Shown piece after piece: positions 19,520 through 28,782 of a DNA stretch of 30,928 bases. The translations under genes were made by a program, and so were the position numbers. Source of the DNA: Priapulus caudatus (lineage: Eukaryota > Priapulida > Priapulimorpha > Priapulimorphida > Priapulidae); the NCBI RefSeq assembly GCF_000485595.1, contig NW_014577511.1, forward strand, positions 202,137 to 233,064, in the 5' to 3' direction. A model generated the notes under the pieces. That model was not told the origin of the DNA and made no database searches. It saw only the letters and a program-made list of their open reading frames with translations. Each line of letters starts with the position of its first letter. The first letter of the stretch is position 1.

Positions 19520-21938
19520 AACAACAAAATCAGCATTCTTGCTTTACAGGTGAGCGTATGTGCCGGATGCAACGTTTACTACCCGTGGGCTGCGGCCGTT
19601 GTCGGGGCTATAGGTGGCGTGTCGTTCGTTTGCTGGAGTAACCTGATCAGTAAGGTATTCTTAGTCGACGACCCACTGGATGCTACGGCAGGTTAGTATA
19701 TCGTTGACATAGACGCATCGAAGCCATGCTCTTGTATAGTATGCGGCACAGAATATATCAAGACCCCATAGTACTATTATTATTATTACTATTATTATTA
19801 TCACTATTATTATCGCTATTATTATTATTATTATTATTATTGTTATTATATGTTATTATGGATTATTAATGGTTATATTAAATATATTTGATATGACCTC
19901 GTGTTCTTTAACGCGGCTTCTGCGCACGAATATCGAGTTCGATTCGTTTGTATATTTATTTTACTGACGTGGGATCATGGAGTTTATAAGGTGGGGCCGG
20001 GATAACATATTGCTTTTTCGATCATGAGCTGTATAATAATAATGATAGCTGTAGTTACTTCAGCGTTTTGCCACAGAAAATACTAAAAGCTGCTGTTTAA
20101 TGACGTACCCGTATCGCATGGACGCAGGCTAAAGTGGCATGAACGCTGCGCATACTTATTAATCCAATGTCTTATCATCAGTACATACTTTAAGTAATTA
20201 AATAGATGCATTTTAGCTAGTAATCTTACGGTGATTGTCTCGCAGTTCACCTGGGTGGCGGAATGTGGGGATTATTAGCAGCTCCGATACTCTCTAGAGA
20301 CACTGGCATCGTATTCCAATGGAGCACACATTCCTTCTACGTAAGTCACACTGCGCGATGGCGTCTTACTTAAGTCCGCACTAGCGCGTATTTAGCCCGG
20401 GATAGCGTGTACGCGCTGCAAAAATTTAGCGCGCGCTTGACCCGGACTAGTCTGATGAAGGATCAAATTTGCAGTCTGTATATGCGGGGTTTTAAACGAC
20501 TAACGTCAGTTTTACGACAAACGTCAAAATTAACGACGGGGAACAACGACTAACGTCAGATGTTTGGTATATACGTAGCAACTGGCATGGAACATCGTAG
20601 GTCTGCTCGCTATCGCCGGCTGGACCGCCGTTTGGTCGATATTCATGTTTGGTGGCCTGAAATACATGGGAATTCTACGAGTTTCACGGGAGATCGAATC
20701 GAGAGGTAAATATATACCGCTGTCATGGCAACGCGGTAAACACGCGCCTCGCAAAATAGAACACCAGCACTTAATTAACTTAGTTACGTTGGACGACTGT
20801 TCCTTAACGTCGTAACCTCATAATATTTGGTCTTTAAAGTCCACGGGAAGACAGAGTGCGACGAAGTTGATTAAATCGATAGAACAACACTGCGAATTGC
20901 AGTAGAAAAAGCTTCAATTTTACAATTCACCAAAGAAGGAAGAGAATTCCAATACGGAATAAATGACCGAAACGAGAGAGCTATAAAATTCCTTCCCTGT
21001 ACTACTTCCGCGTATGTGTGTGTGCGCGCGGTCATGCGTGCGTGCGTATGTGCGTATGTGCGCGCGCGTGTGCGTGCATAATTGCATCTGTGCGCACTTG
21101 TGTATTCGCATATATGTCCGTGTGCGCAAACGTGCGTGTGACCGCGGGTGCGTGAGCGGCATTTGCTCTCGTTCTATAGCTATTAATCCTGCTATTATTG
21201 CTACAGAGATATGACAATACAAATCGTCATCTATTTTACAGGATTGGATATTCCGACGCACGGCGAAGCAGCCTACCCTGTGGAGGCGTACGGACACGGC
21301 TGGGGAGAACGAGGAGATGCTCTCAAAGCTCTTGCTGCGAAGTGTTGCAAAAATATGAAAATTAATTCCTTCAGTCTAGGTACAAAAATGAAAAAGAAAA
21401 TGTGTGCGGGCGTGCGGGCGTGCGTGCGGGCGTGCGCGCTTGCGTGAGTGAGTGCACGCGTCTGTCTATACGTGGGGATGTGTGGTTGTATGCGTATGTT
21501 TAAGGGGTAATTACTAGCTAGGTGCTATGACGCAGCAATGCCATTTATAGTCGTTGCTGATATTCCAAGCTTACAGCATCGCAATATCAGTTATGCACAT
21601 ATAGCGCGGACACTATGAGGAATGACAACTGTAATATCACACATTCCATCGTAGCCACATTACACTATCTATAAACCCTATAGAGATTTTCGGACCGAAT
21701 TTCAGTCACTGGACCTGAGGCTTACATCGATGCACGATCCAACTGCGAAAACCCAGAGGTGCAGAAGAGAATGAATAGCTTGGATGATCTAGACGACATC
21801 TACGTTCCTGGCGGGTACTCAGCGGAGAACGGAGGTTCGGTTAATCTCGGCTACATATCGAATAGCAGCGACCCCTACCGACGCAACAACACGCGCATCA
21901 TTGATGTCGATGTCGACGATGGCGATACTCGTTTATAA
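8619..21938 (+). CDS. Ammonium transporter (Amt/MEP family), copy B, complete 12-exon locus
   Basis: This is a predicted plasma-membrane ammonium/ammonia transporter. Exons are 8619-8826, 12721-12810, 13168-13395, 13683-13780, 15213-15342 (damaged), 16401-16511, 18922-19044, 19550-19691, 20246-20340, 20579-20705, 21242-21379 and 21706-21938 (TAA). Phases chain throughout except at exon 5, and the total would be about 575 codons with exon 5 at its copy A length. Signatures in order: FFLLVNAAFIF-FMQCGFAF-VRSKNTTNIL, AYWAIGFPLAHG, ADWFFHFVFAATAASIVSGA and AVAERCEF, THWAWSEHGW (AmtB Trp148 region), DDPLDATAVHLGGG (second pore His), and LDIPTHGEAAYPVEAYGHG. Exon 6 reads WVIGGA where copy A reads AFNGGS. 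Exon 5 has a net loss of 5 nt and no donor. The locus is therefore either a diverged gene misassembled at one exon, or a recent pseudogene. Introns 1, 4 and 6 are swollen by repeats and mobile elements. Confidence 0.88.
9425..9657. mobile_element. Inverted-repeat element with telomere-like loop, intron 1
   Basis: Arms at about 9425-9472 and 9607-9657 are near-perfect reverse complements; both contain the CAAAAGGTTGAA, TTTCGTCGCTCA and TGACGTCAC motifs or their complements. Between them lies a degenerate (TTAGGG)n array at 9511-9565. It looks like a foldback/MITE-type insertion. No clean target-site duplication was found. Confidence 0.7.
9985..10052. repeat. CTACTAT-type microsatellite, intron 1
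   Basis: A short array of TCTACTATCTA-like units. Flanking intron sequence at 9660-9985 and 10,052-10,340 has no recognised gene. Confidence 0.8.
10400..11100 (-). pseudogene. Ty3/gypsy integrase relic (pol fragment)
   Basis: Read on the minus strand, this is a piece of a retrotransposon integrase core. The motif RIHIDYAGP (about 10,940-10,966) supplies the first catalytic Asp and is followed by DAHSKWPEV. KTLVSDNEPQF supplies the second Asp, and YHPATNGLAERFVQ the catalytic Glu. A C-terminal stretch near PDLKGKVSERQV follows. The integrase core catalyses strand transfer of element DNA into the host genome. The relic is broken: an expanded CCGTAC-type repeat at 10,790-10,823 adds about 25 nt and shifts the frame between the two Asp motifs, and another frame change is needed near 10,480. 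No LTRs, reverse transcriptase or gag were seen nearby. It lies antisense inside copy B intron 1. Confidence 0.88.
11278..12126 (-). pseudogene. Relic of an uncharacterised multicopy metazoan protein family
   Basis: On the minus strand three ORF pieces in different frames (12,126-11,842; 11,924-11,724; 11,604-11,278) read as consecutive parts of one protein. Recognisable strings are RYISDMYALQTNHPETW, then RFFRTAPELSCLA and APNVVKREHTTIYKIK, then KDYVTERINGDVSI, KVRDKTVDLKKTRDLYGR, MVLARSSRNIDQKHAIGN and LPCTDKSKL. From memory, this order matches a large family of uncharacterised proteins seen in multiple copies in cnidarian, mollusc and fish genomes; its function is unknown to me. Frame changes and the lack of start and end make this copy non-functional. 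It is adjacent to the gypsy relic in the same orientation, but no link between the two is shown. Confidence 0.7.
12163..12290. repeat. (TA)n and (TG)n microsatellite, intron 1
   Basis: A TA array (12,166-12,222) is followed by TG arrays (12,224-12,288), directly next to the protein relic. No gene is seen from 12,290 to 12,680. Confidence 0.93.
12686..12712 (+). repeat. 27-bp duplicate of relic sequence in a splice-acceptor tract
   Basis: These 27 bases, beginning GCATCCTTTCTCTCACGTC, are identical to 12,096-12,122 within the protein relic. Here they form the pyrimidine tract running into the TTTTAG acceptor of copy B exon 2 (exon starts 12,721). Confidence 0.85.
12721..13395 (+). CDS. Copy B exons 2 and 3
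   Basis: Exon 2 (12,721-12,810) gives FMQCGFAFVECGAVRSKN and then TTNILIQNMLDI, the most conserved N-terminal stretch of the family. Exon 3 (13,168-13,395) gives AYWAIGFPLAHG through to YLVYSFLVT, including the FxxxF aromatic region that corresponds to the AmtB Phe103/Phe107 segment. Borders are TTAG/GTAAGA and GCAG/GTGAGT. The matching exons of copy A are outside the window. Confidence 0.9.
13683..13780 (+). CDS. Copy B exon 4
   Basis: Read after the acceptor TTTCTAAAG, it gives GLVNPIVTHWAWSEHGW and then YQGISDSNGVNVSFQ, ending in phase 0 before GTATGT. HWAW carries the Trp equivalent to AmtB Trp148 at the external ammonium-binding site. An alternative upstream AG (after TTTTTACAG at 13,624) would break the frame and was not used. 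Confidence 0.85.
13790..15190. repeat. Intron 4: tandemly repeated microsatellite blocks
   Basis: (ACATAT)n at 13,845-14,245, CG-rich CA at 14,270-14,546, a flank module at 14,552-14,667, then a second partial copy of the start (GATAAGTCGCAATAATTTTCC at 14,668), another (CA)n at 14,740-15,080 and the flank module again at 15,086-15,190. The block has therefore been duplicated in tandem inside the intron. The numerous His/Thr and Cys/Val reading frames are microsatellite translations. Confidence 0.88.
15213..15342 (+). pseudogene. Copy B exon 5, frame-broken
   Basis: The counterpart of copy A exon 423-557. Copy A has 135 nt and this one 130: single-base losses near the first codon, in GTGTGC, and in CACTCC, plus two bases lost from GTGGGCAAG. 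The donor CCA|GTAAGT reads CCAGATAGT, so the GT is displaced. It would normally carry DFAGSAVVH (pore Asp and first His). The exon is symmetric (phase 0 at both ends, 135 nt), so skipping it would keep the frame but remove 45 residues, including those pore residues. Flanking intron shows the same type of homopolymer loss, so assembly error is a serious alternative. Confidence 0.75.
16118..16335. repeat. ATT/ATTATC microsatellite, intron 5
   Basis: An ATT array followed by imperfect TTATCA units, inserted relative to copy A, whose intron passes directly from GAGTGCGGTAAG to the acceptor. Confidence 0.92.
16401..16511 (+). CDS. Copy B exon 6, pore motif altered
   Basis: A 111-nt phase-0 exon giving LVALGGFILLLGFL, then WVIGGAQASISQPGDGEA. 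Copy A (1438-1548) reads AFNGGSQASISQQ at the same place. Eight of 37 residues differ, four of them in one six-residue motif (16,443-16,460). In AmtB numbering this alters Phe215 (to Val), Asn216 (to Ile) and Ser219 (to Ala). The reading frame is clean and the splice sites are intact. Confidence 0.88.
17404..18043. mobile_element. Palindromic element with GGAGAA purine/pyrimidine core
   Basis: Outer arms at 17,404-17,484 and 17,961-18,043 are reverse complements with small gaps (TATATTCAGGCCGGTACAGG at the left end, its complement at the right; ATAACCAATCA inside). The core is a purine tract (17,513-17,805, GGAGAAGGA units) followed by its pyrimidine complement (17,808-17,958), so the whole 640 bp can fold back. 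Long Glu/Arg/Gly and Ser/Pro/Leu frames here are repeat translations. Confidence 0.78.
18345..18517. mobile_element. 173-bp hAT-like MITE with perfect 8-bp TSD
   Basis: Starts CACAGGCAC and ends GTGCCTGTG. The arms are complementary for about 70 bp, sharing AAGCGTTTCAACTGTAAACA, GCCGCCGCCATTGCGCGC and ACACATAAATAT, with a short loop. GATTGCAT lies directly on both sides (18,337-18,344 and 18,518-18,525). An 8-bp duplication with a CA-starting terminus fits the hAT superfamily. It is non-coding. Confidence 0.85.
18694..18818. repeat. Interstitial telomeric (CCCTAA)n array
   Basis: About 20 CCCTAA or near-CCCTAA units, partly degenerate. It lies inside the 1.92-kb element, 50 bp from its right end, in the opposite orientation to the TTAGGG array at 9511-9565. 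Confidence 0.93.
18922..21938 (+). CDS. Copy B exons 7-12
   Basis: Exons 18,922-19,044, 19,550-19,691, 20,246-20,340, 20,579-20,705, 21,242-21,379 and 21,706-21,938 are each identical in length and phase to their copy A partners. Residue changes by exon against A are 5, 2, 1, 2, 4 and 6. NGALTG is the family-typical form that copy A lacks. Charged tail positions differ most (GPEAYIDAR against GPKAYIDLQ). Splice sites are all intact, which suggests this half has not decayed freely. Confidence 0.9.
19383..19528. repeat. CAA trinucleotide array, copy B intron
   Basis: The counterpart of the copy A array at 2309-2478. It runs almost directly into the CTTTACAG acceptor of exon 19,550-19,691, because about 60 bp present in copy A (2483-2545) are missing here. 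Confidence 0.9.
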
Positions 21939-22008
21939 GAGGTGCCAGCAGCTTCGCGACAGATTCCACGTTGCGGACGAAAAAGGAAAAGACGACGTGC
22001 ATCGGCTA

Positions 22009-22097
22009 TTACCATCCTCACCAGCGGTTCTAAGACGGAGATGGTCTAAGTATTACGCAGGCCGTCCCCAATCTCAATCAATCATTTAATCGAACGT
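22009..22097 (-). other. 89-bp micro-inversion in copy B 3' UTR
   Basis: Between CGGCTA and CTTGACATTG, the 89 bases here are the reverse complement of copy A 5534-5622 (also 89 bases) with only a few differences, and the flanks remain co-linear. It begins about 70 nt after the copy B stop. Which orientation is ancestral is not decided by this pair alone. Confidence 0.9.
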
Positions 22098-22224
22098 CTT
22101 GACATTGAATCACGTCATACAATATTATGCGTTTTATAATGTATATAAGAGAGAGGGAGGGAGAGATAGATCGATAGATAGAGAAATCTCGATACATTAG
22201 TAAGGTCACGCTACTCGTCCACCA

Positions 22225-22318
22225 CCAAGTAATTAGGAATATATCAAGAGCTATAGGTATTATTAGCTCTTGAATATATGCATGTATATGTAGGTACATG
22301 TACACGACACACGATGTA
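22225..22318 (-). other. About 93-bp micro-inversion in copy B 3' flank
   Basis: Between GTCCACCA and AACGATTGTATTT, the sequence is the reverse complement of 28,849-28,941. Copy A (from 5730, interrupted by its insertion) has the same orientation as the 28.8-kb copy, so the copy B orientation is the derived one. Confidence 0.88.
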
Positions 22319-22374
22319 AAACGATTGTATTTCTATTGCGCTGTTACGAAATTTGAGTTGAGCTTGCTCCTTGA

Positions 22375-22403
22375 AATAAACAAAACAAACGATGAAAAAT
22401 AAA
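22375..22403 (+). terminator. Polyadenylation signals, copy B
   Basis: AATAAA at 22,375-22,380 and 22,398-22,403, about 440 bp after the copy B stop, matching the pair found in copy A. Use is inferred. Confidence 0.65.
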
Positions 22404-24508
22404 TTATACGCCTACTGTATTTTATTTGTGACACTTTATTCCGCGTAAAGCATTTACGCAGACATACGCATAGCCGGCTATACACGTTCTACAATCGTGG
22501 TGGACAGAACAGTATACTCACTTATTATTTCGTAATTGAACATGAAATAAATGGACGGGGCACGGTCTAGCCTGGTCTTAGGAGTGATCTAACCAAACAT
22601 ATTCAGACAATAGACAAACCTACTACGCGTGTATACACAAGAAAGTACTTGAAAAGCCCCCATTTAAAAAAACAGCAAGCTTATTGTTGAGATGGATAAA
22701 TTTTTGTTACTAATATGCTAAATATAAGGATTTTATAAAAGAAACGTGTTATATGAAAATTGATTTCTCGGAAAGGGTTCGGTGCGGCGGAGTGTAAATG
22801 TATTTTTACGAGAAGATAATTCTAGTGCAGAATACCAGTGTACTACTACATTAACTTGATTTAATTTATACGTATCGTTGTGTGTAAGTCTTGGTAGCAT
22901 ATTGAGGCAATGCAGCCAGAAACTGTGGCTATGCTAGGCATAAGCTATAGCTGTGGCATTAAAAAGGAAATACATTGAACGATGAAATAGTCCAAAGGGC
23001 ATTTCTCTTAGGTTACAGTCCACAGCTTGTGCACAAGCTAGCTTTCGTTTCACTTAAATCTGCATTCCAAACCAGGCACGGGTAGCATTCCTTTGCATTC
23101 GACGTCCTTGATCAAATGAGTCATTTCATGGCCTGTCAATGAGACATTGCTGAGTGATAACACATAACAAAATGTTTAATCAACGAATTGGTTACGAATA
23201 CAACTGATTTTGCTAGTGTTAAAAGCATTATGGTCATCTCCGCAAATACGACAAAATAGCCACGACGCCTCTCTTGGTTATTGTTGCTAGGTTGGCCACG
23301 CTAGCCAGATATACGCACGCATTTCACGGTGCACGCCGAATTGTCGACTGTTTCTGCGTTACATACTAATTTTCGTGAAATCACTGGGATCGTATACTTG
23401 GTGCAACTTACATATTGGATCCATCATCATCTCCTCCGCCAGCTCCATTCTAACAGAAGGGCTCGGATAGTAGATTATTGACATGACTGAAAGTAGGGCA
23501 ATATAGGATATCGGCAAAATCAATTCGGCCAAATCTAGTTTAGTAAATTCTTAATATATCATTGCTAACAGTATAGTACTATATATATACTATAATATGT
23601 ATAGAACATATATATTGCTATATATATTATTATATAATATTATAGTATATATATTAGATGCGTGTGTGTGTGCTGCGTCTGTGTGTGTACGTGCGCTGCG
23701 TGTCGTGGGTCTTGGTACGCACGCGTGCGTGCGTGCTGCCGTGCTAACACAACGCGACATCTAGAGTATCGTAACATTGTCATTTGGGAGTAATTAGATA
23801 ACCATGGTGATCATTGAGAATTTCATTTGCCAGGTAGATAAATTTATGCCGCGCGCTTACGGGCATCGCCGAGGGTCCATATTAGGCAAGAGGTAGCGGC
23901 CTATGACTGCCTCCCGCTCGCTGTTTTGGCCAGAACGCGTTTCTAACTTCGCTGAATTTTCTTAAATGTGGCGTACCAAGGTCTGAGGTCTGGGATCATG
24001 CATGGTGATCGTAGAGCAATCTCGTAGTAAGGCTGAAAATGAGCTCACATCACGGATAGCTGGTAAGATAACCTCAGTATCGACACCTGTAATTGCATGA
24101 TGACGCATGTTCTGTAAATCTCGCCGTAACATTCGGCTAAACGAATAAACATGCGAAGTCACTCAAGGAGTCAACCAAAAATATAGTTTTCTACGTTGCT
24201 AAAATGCAATGTAAATTAGATCCGGCTTTCTTAAGCGTTTAAAAAATGCCAACCGACAGCTTCCCATATGGCTAGTAGGGGTTATTCCGGAGGCAGCTGA
24301 GAAATAGCCCGATTGCCAATGTAGCCAATATTTTGATAGTTTCTAGCTCAAGGAAGCAAGACAGGAATGAATTGGGTTTCCCGAACACAATAGGTTATGC
24401 TTCTTGGTTTTACGTTTATATACTTGCAGGTCATCCGGCGTATCTTATTGCCAAATGGCATTCACGAAATATAGATTCATGAATGTACCAGCGTGATTAC
24501 AATATTTA

Positions 24509-24855
24509 ATTACATTCAATAAATATAATATGCGTATTATGAATTGTGCGTGAGTGGTGTGTGTGTATGTGTGTATTTGTGTGTGTGTGTGGTGGTGTCG
24601 GCCTGTGTGTGTGTGTGTGTGGTGTGTGTGTCGGTGTGTGTGATGTGTGTGTGTGTGTGTGCTTGTGTGTGGTGTGCTTTTGTGTGTGGTGGTATGTGTG
24701 TGTGCTTGTGGACGGTGTGTGTGTGGTGCTGTGTGTGGTGTGTGTGTGTGTGTGTGTGTATGTTTGTATGTGGTGTGGTTGCGGTGTGTGTGTGTGTGTG
24801 TGTGTGTGGTGGTGTGTGTGTGTCGTGTGTGTGTGTAGTGTGTGTGTGTGTACGC
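24509..24855 (-). repeat. Inverted copy of the (CA)n-linked module
   Basis: Read on the minus strand: a long (CA)n array, then CACAATTCATAATACGCA and TATTATATTTATTGAAT, as at 14,546-14,580 and 15,083-15,115. The plus strand therefore shows the module first and a TG array (to 24,855) after it. Confidence 0.82.
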
Positions 24856-24859
24856 TGCT

Positions 24860-27800
24860 TATGTATATACCATACATCTATTAAATATGTTTCATAGTAG
24901 GCGTTCAAAAAGTATACAAGTGCGTTGTTTCGGGCTGCGCGCATGTCTATAATATACATAATCAAGAGTACTCATATAGATTAGCATGAGAGGATTCTCT
25001 TGCTAAATAGTCAACCTGGACTTTAGTTGGCATATCGCTGGTCTATGTCGATCACACTTTTGATAGGTGGCAGCAGAACCGCACCGCATACGCACGCCAT
25101 CTTCGGCCACACATCAATAATCCATCATCGAGTACATTGTACCTCCTCCTTATCTGTCACCTCGAATGCAGAACTTGTCAATCACCTTCCCGCGTGCCTC
25201 GTGCGACCCCTGGTCGCCCGAAAAGTAGAAGACGAGCGTGAAGGCCGAACGTCCGGCAGTGTCGCGCGACCGCAGTTGAGTGTATACTGAAACAGGAGCA
25301 CGCGTATATCATAGGTGTATACATATGAGCGTACGTGCTCTCGGAAGCGAACTTAATGATACAAAGGTCCAACGCGACAGGCGCCAGCAGTGTGAAATAT
25401 TGGTCAGGCCGAGCATCAAGCCAGACAGAACAGTACGGAGAACGCCAGATGGCAGTAAACTGCCCGGACGAAAGCGTGTTGGCTGTTTGCAAAGGCACCA
25501 GCATATACGTGTGTCGTAATATTTGGACGGATCAGGAGTCCGAGCAGAACAGACGAACAAGAAAGAGCTCGTCGCGACATAATTTTGGCGAATATTTCAC
25601 ACACGAGTATCCTCTACTGTTACGGGCCCAAACGACAAGTGCAAGGCAGGTAAGATCAAGGTAGAAGAGGTAATTTTTAACGAAAACACCGCGGGGTTCT
25701 AACGCGTGAACGTCAGACGCGTCTGGAAATCTAGCGAAGCGAGACTCAGACACTATTCACCAGAGTAAAGGGAGGAGGAATCGAACAAGGTGCTGCGGAA
25801 GAAACAAGTTGCCACAGCAAATTAGAGGACGGAGCAGATTCCTCGTGCGTGCTGTGTGTGGGGAGCTTGTGCGCGGTCGCGCATGGTGTGCTCAATTGCC
25901 AGCATTGACTTACCGCCATTTATATAAGTCCCATATTTTGCATCAAGGAACTGTCACCCCTGGGTCACTACCTCCTGCCGCCAATGATCGGCAGTTCGGG
26001 TGTTATTTCGAGAACCAGGACTTTGCCGATGTCGGGATAGTCCGGAGGCAATATTCGACTGCGCGACATCGTCCGTATTCGACTCGTAAACCTTCCGTTG
26101 GATAACGCCTTGGACGCGCCCATTATTTGGTCGTGCAGCGAATCTCTTCAACCTGCATCACGTTCAAAATGCTACACGAACTCTGCCCCCGTATCCTGGC
26201 GGCAAATGCCACAACTCGCTGCTAAATTAGACCAGATTATTTATCGATTAACTCATACTATAGATATTAGGTAAGGTAGAGTAACAAAACAATTCGTTAG
26301 CATTCACCTTCTGGTGTAATGTATATATTCATGCACACACACACGCGCGCACACACACAGCACGACACGACATCATCACACACACCCAGACACGACACAC
26401 AACACACACACACCCCACCAATCCGCACTCCCCATGTTCGGCGACTGCCGTCAAACCTAGTAGAAAACACAACGAGATTTCTGGTTTACTATATAATAAT
26501 ATTAAGCGAACCAGGCATCCGTGTAACAACTACTGTCCTGTTTATTTCATCGACGATATTAATCCACTAAAATGCCATATCTTTATTATAGACGCATCAT
26601 CATACTTGTGATTAACCCATTTACAGGCAAGGAACATTTAAACGACATAATTAATAACCTTAAATAGTCGGCCATATCTCTGATATTAAACTACCTTATA
26701 ACTTAAGCAGTATAGCTAGTCTTTTATACCTTATTTTAGACCCGTGGGCTCATGTACGGCAAGACAAAAAATAACTGTTATACAAATACTGAACTGGTAA
26801 TGTATTACTTCTTTGAACATGTGAGTGCCGTTGTACTCCTCTACGCCTTGACCTCTATTACACGCCTATATCCGCTGGGTAATCTGCTGCCACGACAACT
26901 GTGCGCTATACGCTTGCGTGCTACTGTGCCGTCCGTGTAATTGCTTGACTGAATTTCACGACTGGAACCATACGATAATAAAAAATGAGCAGTAGAGCTG
27001 ATGCGTTGGTACAACTGCCCGTTTCACTAATTGACATACTTACAAAACTCAGTCAAATCAACACAGGGTACGACTAGAGGTTTGCTAAATGCACATACAA
27101 TTAACAACGACCAGAGGGCTGAGTACCACGAGCGCCCGTTGTCTGTCTCCGGTGCGAGCCTCTCTTAGTACCTCCCCCTTCACGACAAACTGAGCCGTGA
27201 AACCACCTTACCTAAATATGTTTCCCTACGAGTGATCATGGCTGACTACAGAAATAGTAGAGAGGTGGAATTATTGCTCTGTGTCAGTTTGGAGGTGGGA
27301 ATAAAGCTAGATGGCCATCTGTCATGTAACTACATTGGGTACCCCCTTACTACAAGATTGGATCGCCGTAGCACCACAGGCGCGAACACGGTCTGGGCTG
27401 CCGTCGATTCAGGACTTACATGTGGTTGGGCAGAACGAAACAGGATTCGAAACACAACAAAAAGGCAACTAACCAACTCCGGTGATACGAGCACAAAGGT
27501 TCCAGAAGAAAACTGAGTAAGGGACAACGCAAGAGGAGTTCAAGAAGGATGGAAGAATAAGAAGAACGAAGGAGAAGAACAGCAGCAGAAGATGCCCCAG
27601 AAGGAGAAGATAGAGAAAGCCGATTCGTGACATTCGTTAGATGACAGAGTTTCGCAACATTACGCGCAAGAATGTATGGAAATCGCATGGACAGTGAATA
27701 TGCAGCCTGCACAATACGCGCAGATATCGGAGCCAGAACATTTACAATTGTACGGACCCTGGCTTATGGAAGAAGCAGTACGAACACAGACAACGGCCGA

Positions 27801-28782
27801 TTCACATATTGAGGACGAGCAAAGATTTGCTACCCATATGCTATCACGGCGCTGCACGGAACCGGACGGCGATCCGATCCGACGGCCGTCGCAAGCAAGC
27901 ATTACATAACGCGCGAGGCCGGCGTCAGGCTACACACGCAGGAAGGAGCAGAAATCAGCTAGATGCGCGGAACAGACGATCAATATAGCCAGATATCCGC
28001 AAGAAAAAGCCGAACAACGATCGAAAAGGAGATGGTTCGATGGCGGGTGAGTGAAAACAAGATTCTAGTGTCGGCATAAATACCGATTGCGTATTAAACT
28101 AGCTGTTGAAAGGTAACCGAGCGTATTACTATAGCGAAAGATATTAAAGGCACTTTTCTCGGCACCTATCAACTGCTACCGAGGTACAAGAGGCCACTAT
28201 CACCTCTCACCCAACCCTCAACATCCTATTATCGTATTCAGTTAGCCATGCCTGATTTACCGAGTGCGAAACGAATGGCGAATGTGAAGACGTGAAGGGT
28301 GGTAGCTTAAACCCTTTACTGGACAGCGTGTAACAGGGTCTTGAAATTCGGTTAGACGAGTCTTTCTGAAATGCGTAGAATGCCCGAATTCCCGGGAGAC
28401 ACGCCATAATAAGCTCGTAATTAAAGGGAATAAGCGAGGCTGCTAGCGTAGACGCAACCATGTTAAGCAAGGGGCCTGATAGTACGCCACCCGGAGCTCG
28501 GCTGAGGGTAGCCACGCTAGAATCGGTGGGACAGAGAAGCGAGAGTAGTGCGGTAGGGGCAGACAGGTAGATTTACGTCCCCGTTAGCAAGAACTACGAG
28601 ATTCACCATTGAGGGGGGTAATCGTGCTCGTTGAGGAGTGGTNACAACATTCGCCAAATTATAGTAACTCTCTCTGTCTTTCGCTTTCCCACTCTCTCCC
28701 TCTCTCTCCATCTCTTGCTCTCTCTTTCGATCTTTTTCTCTCTTTCTGTCTATAACTGAGTGGAGTCGAGATTAATTGTATC
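24860..28782. other. Unidentified region with few simple repeats between the two flank copies
   Basis: Apart from a short CA tract at 26,333-26,415 and a CT-rich stretch at 28,665-28,750, this 3.9 kb lacks the microsatellites common elsewhere and is less AT-rich. Short ORFs of up to about 109 codons occur on both strands (for example 25,335-25,664 plus and 28,207-28,515 minus), but none carries a motif I recognise or links to another by clear splice sites. An A/G-rich stretch at 27,420-27,610 resembles leader sequence of a retroelement only in composition. It could be a degraded retroelement or unrecognised exons. One undetermined base is at 28,643. Confidence 0.6.

Larger units (their letters stand above)
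22159..24430. repeat. Segmental duplication unit, first copy (copy B 3' flank)
   Basis: Matches 28,783-30,928 in the same orientation, 6.6 kb apart. It includes the polyadenylation region and about 2 kb beyond it, with a TG/CG microsatellite at 23,655-23,735. Only the first ~650 bp is shared with copy A. No convincing gene is seen in 22.4-24.43 kb. Confidence 0.9.

Noticed and set aside
23962-24162. 66-codon minus-strand ORF in the duplicated flank
   Set aside because: Its counterpart near 30,356-30,627 is broken by indels and no domain is recognisable; conservation reflects the recent duplication.
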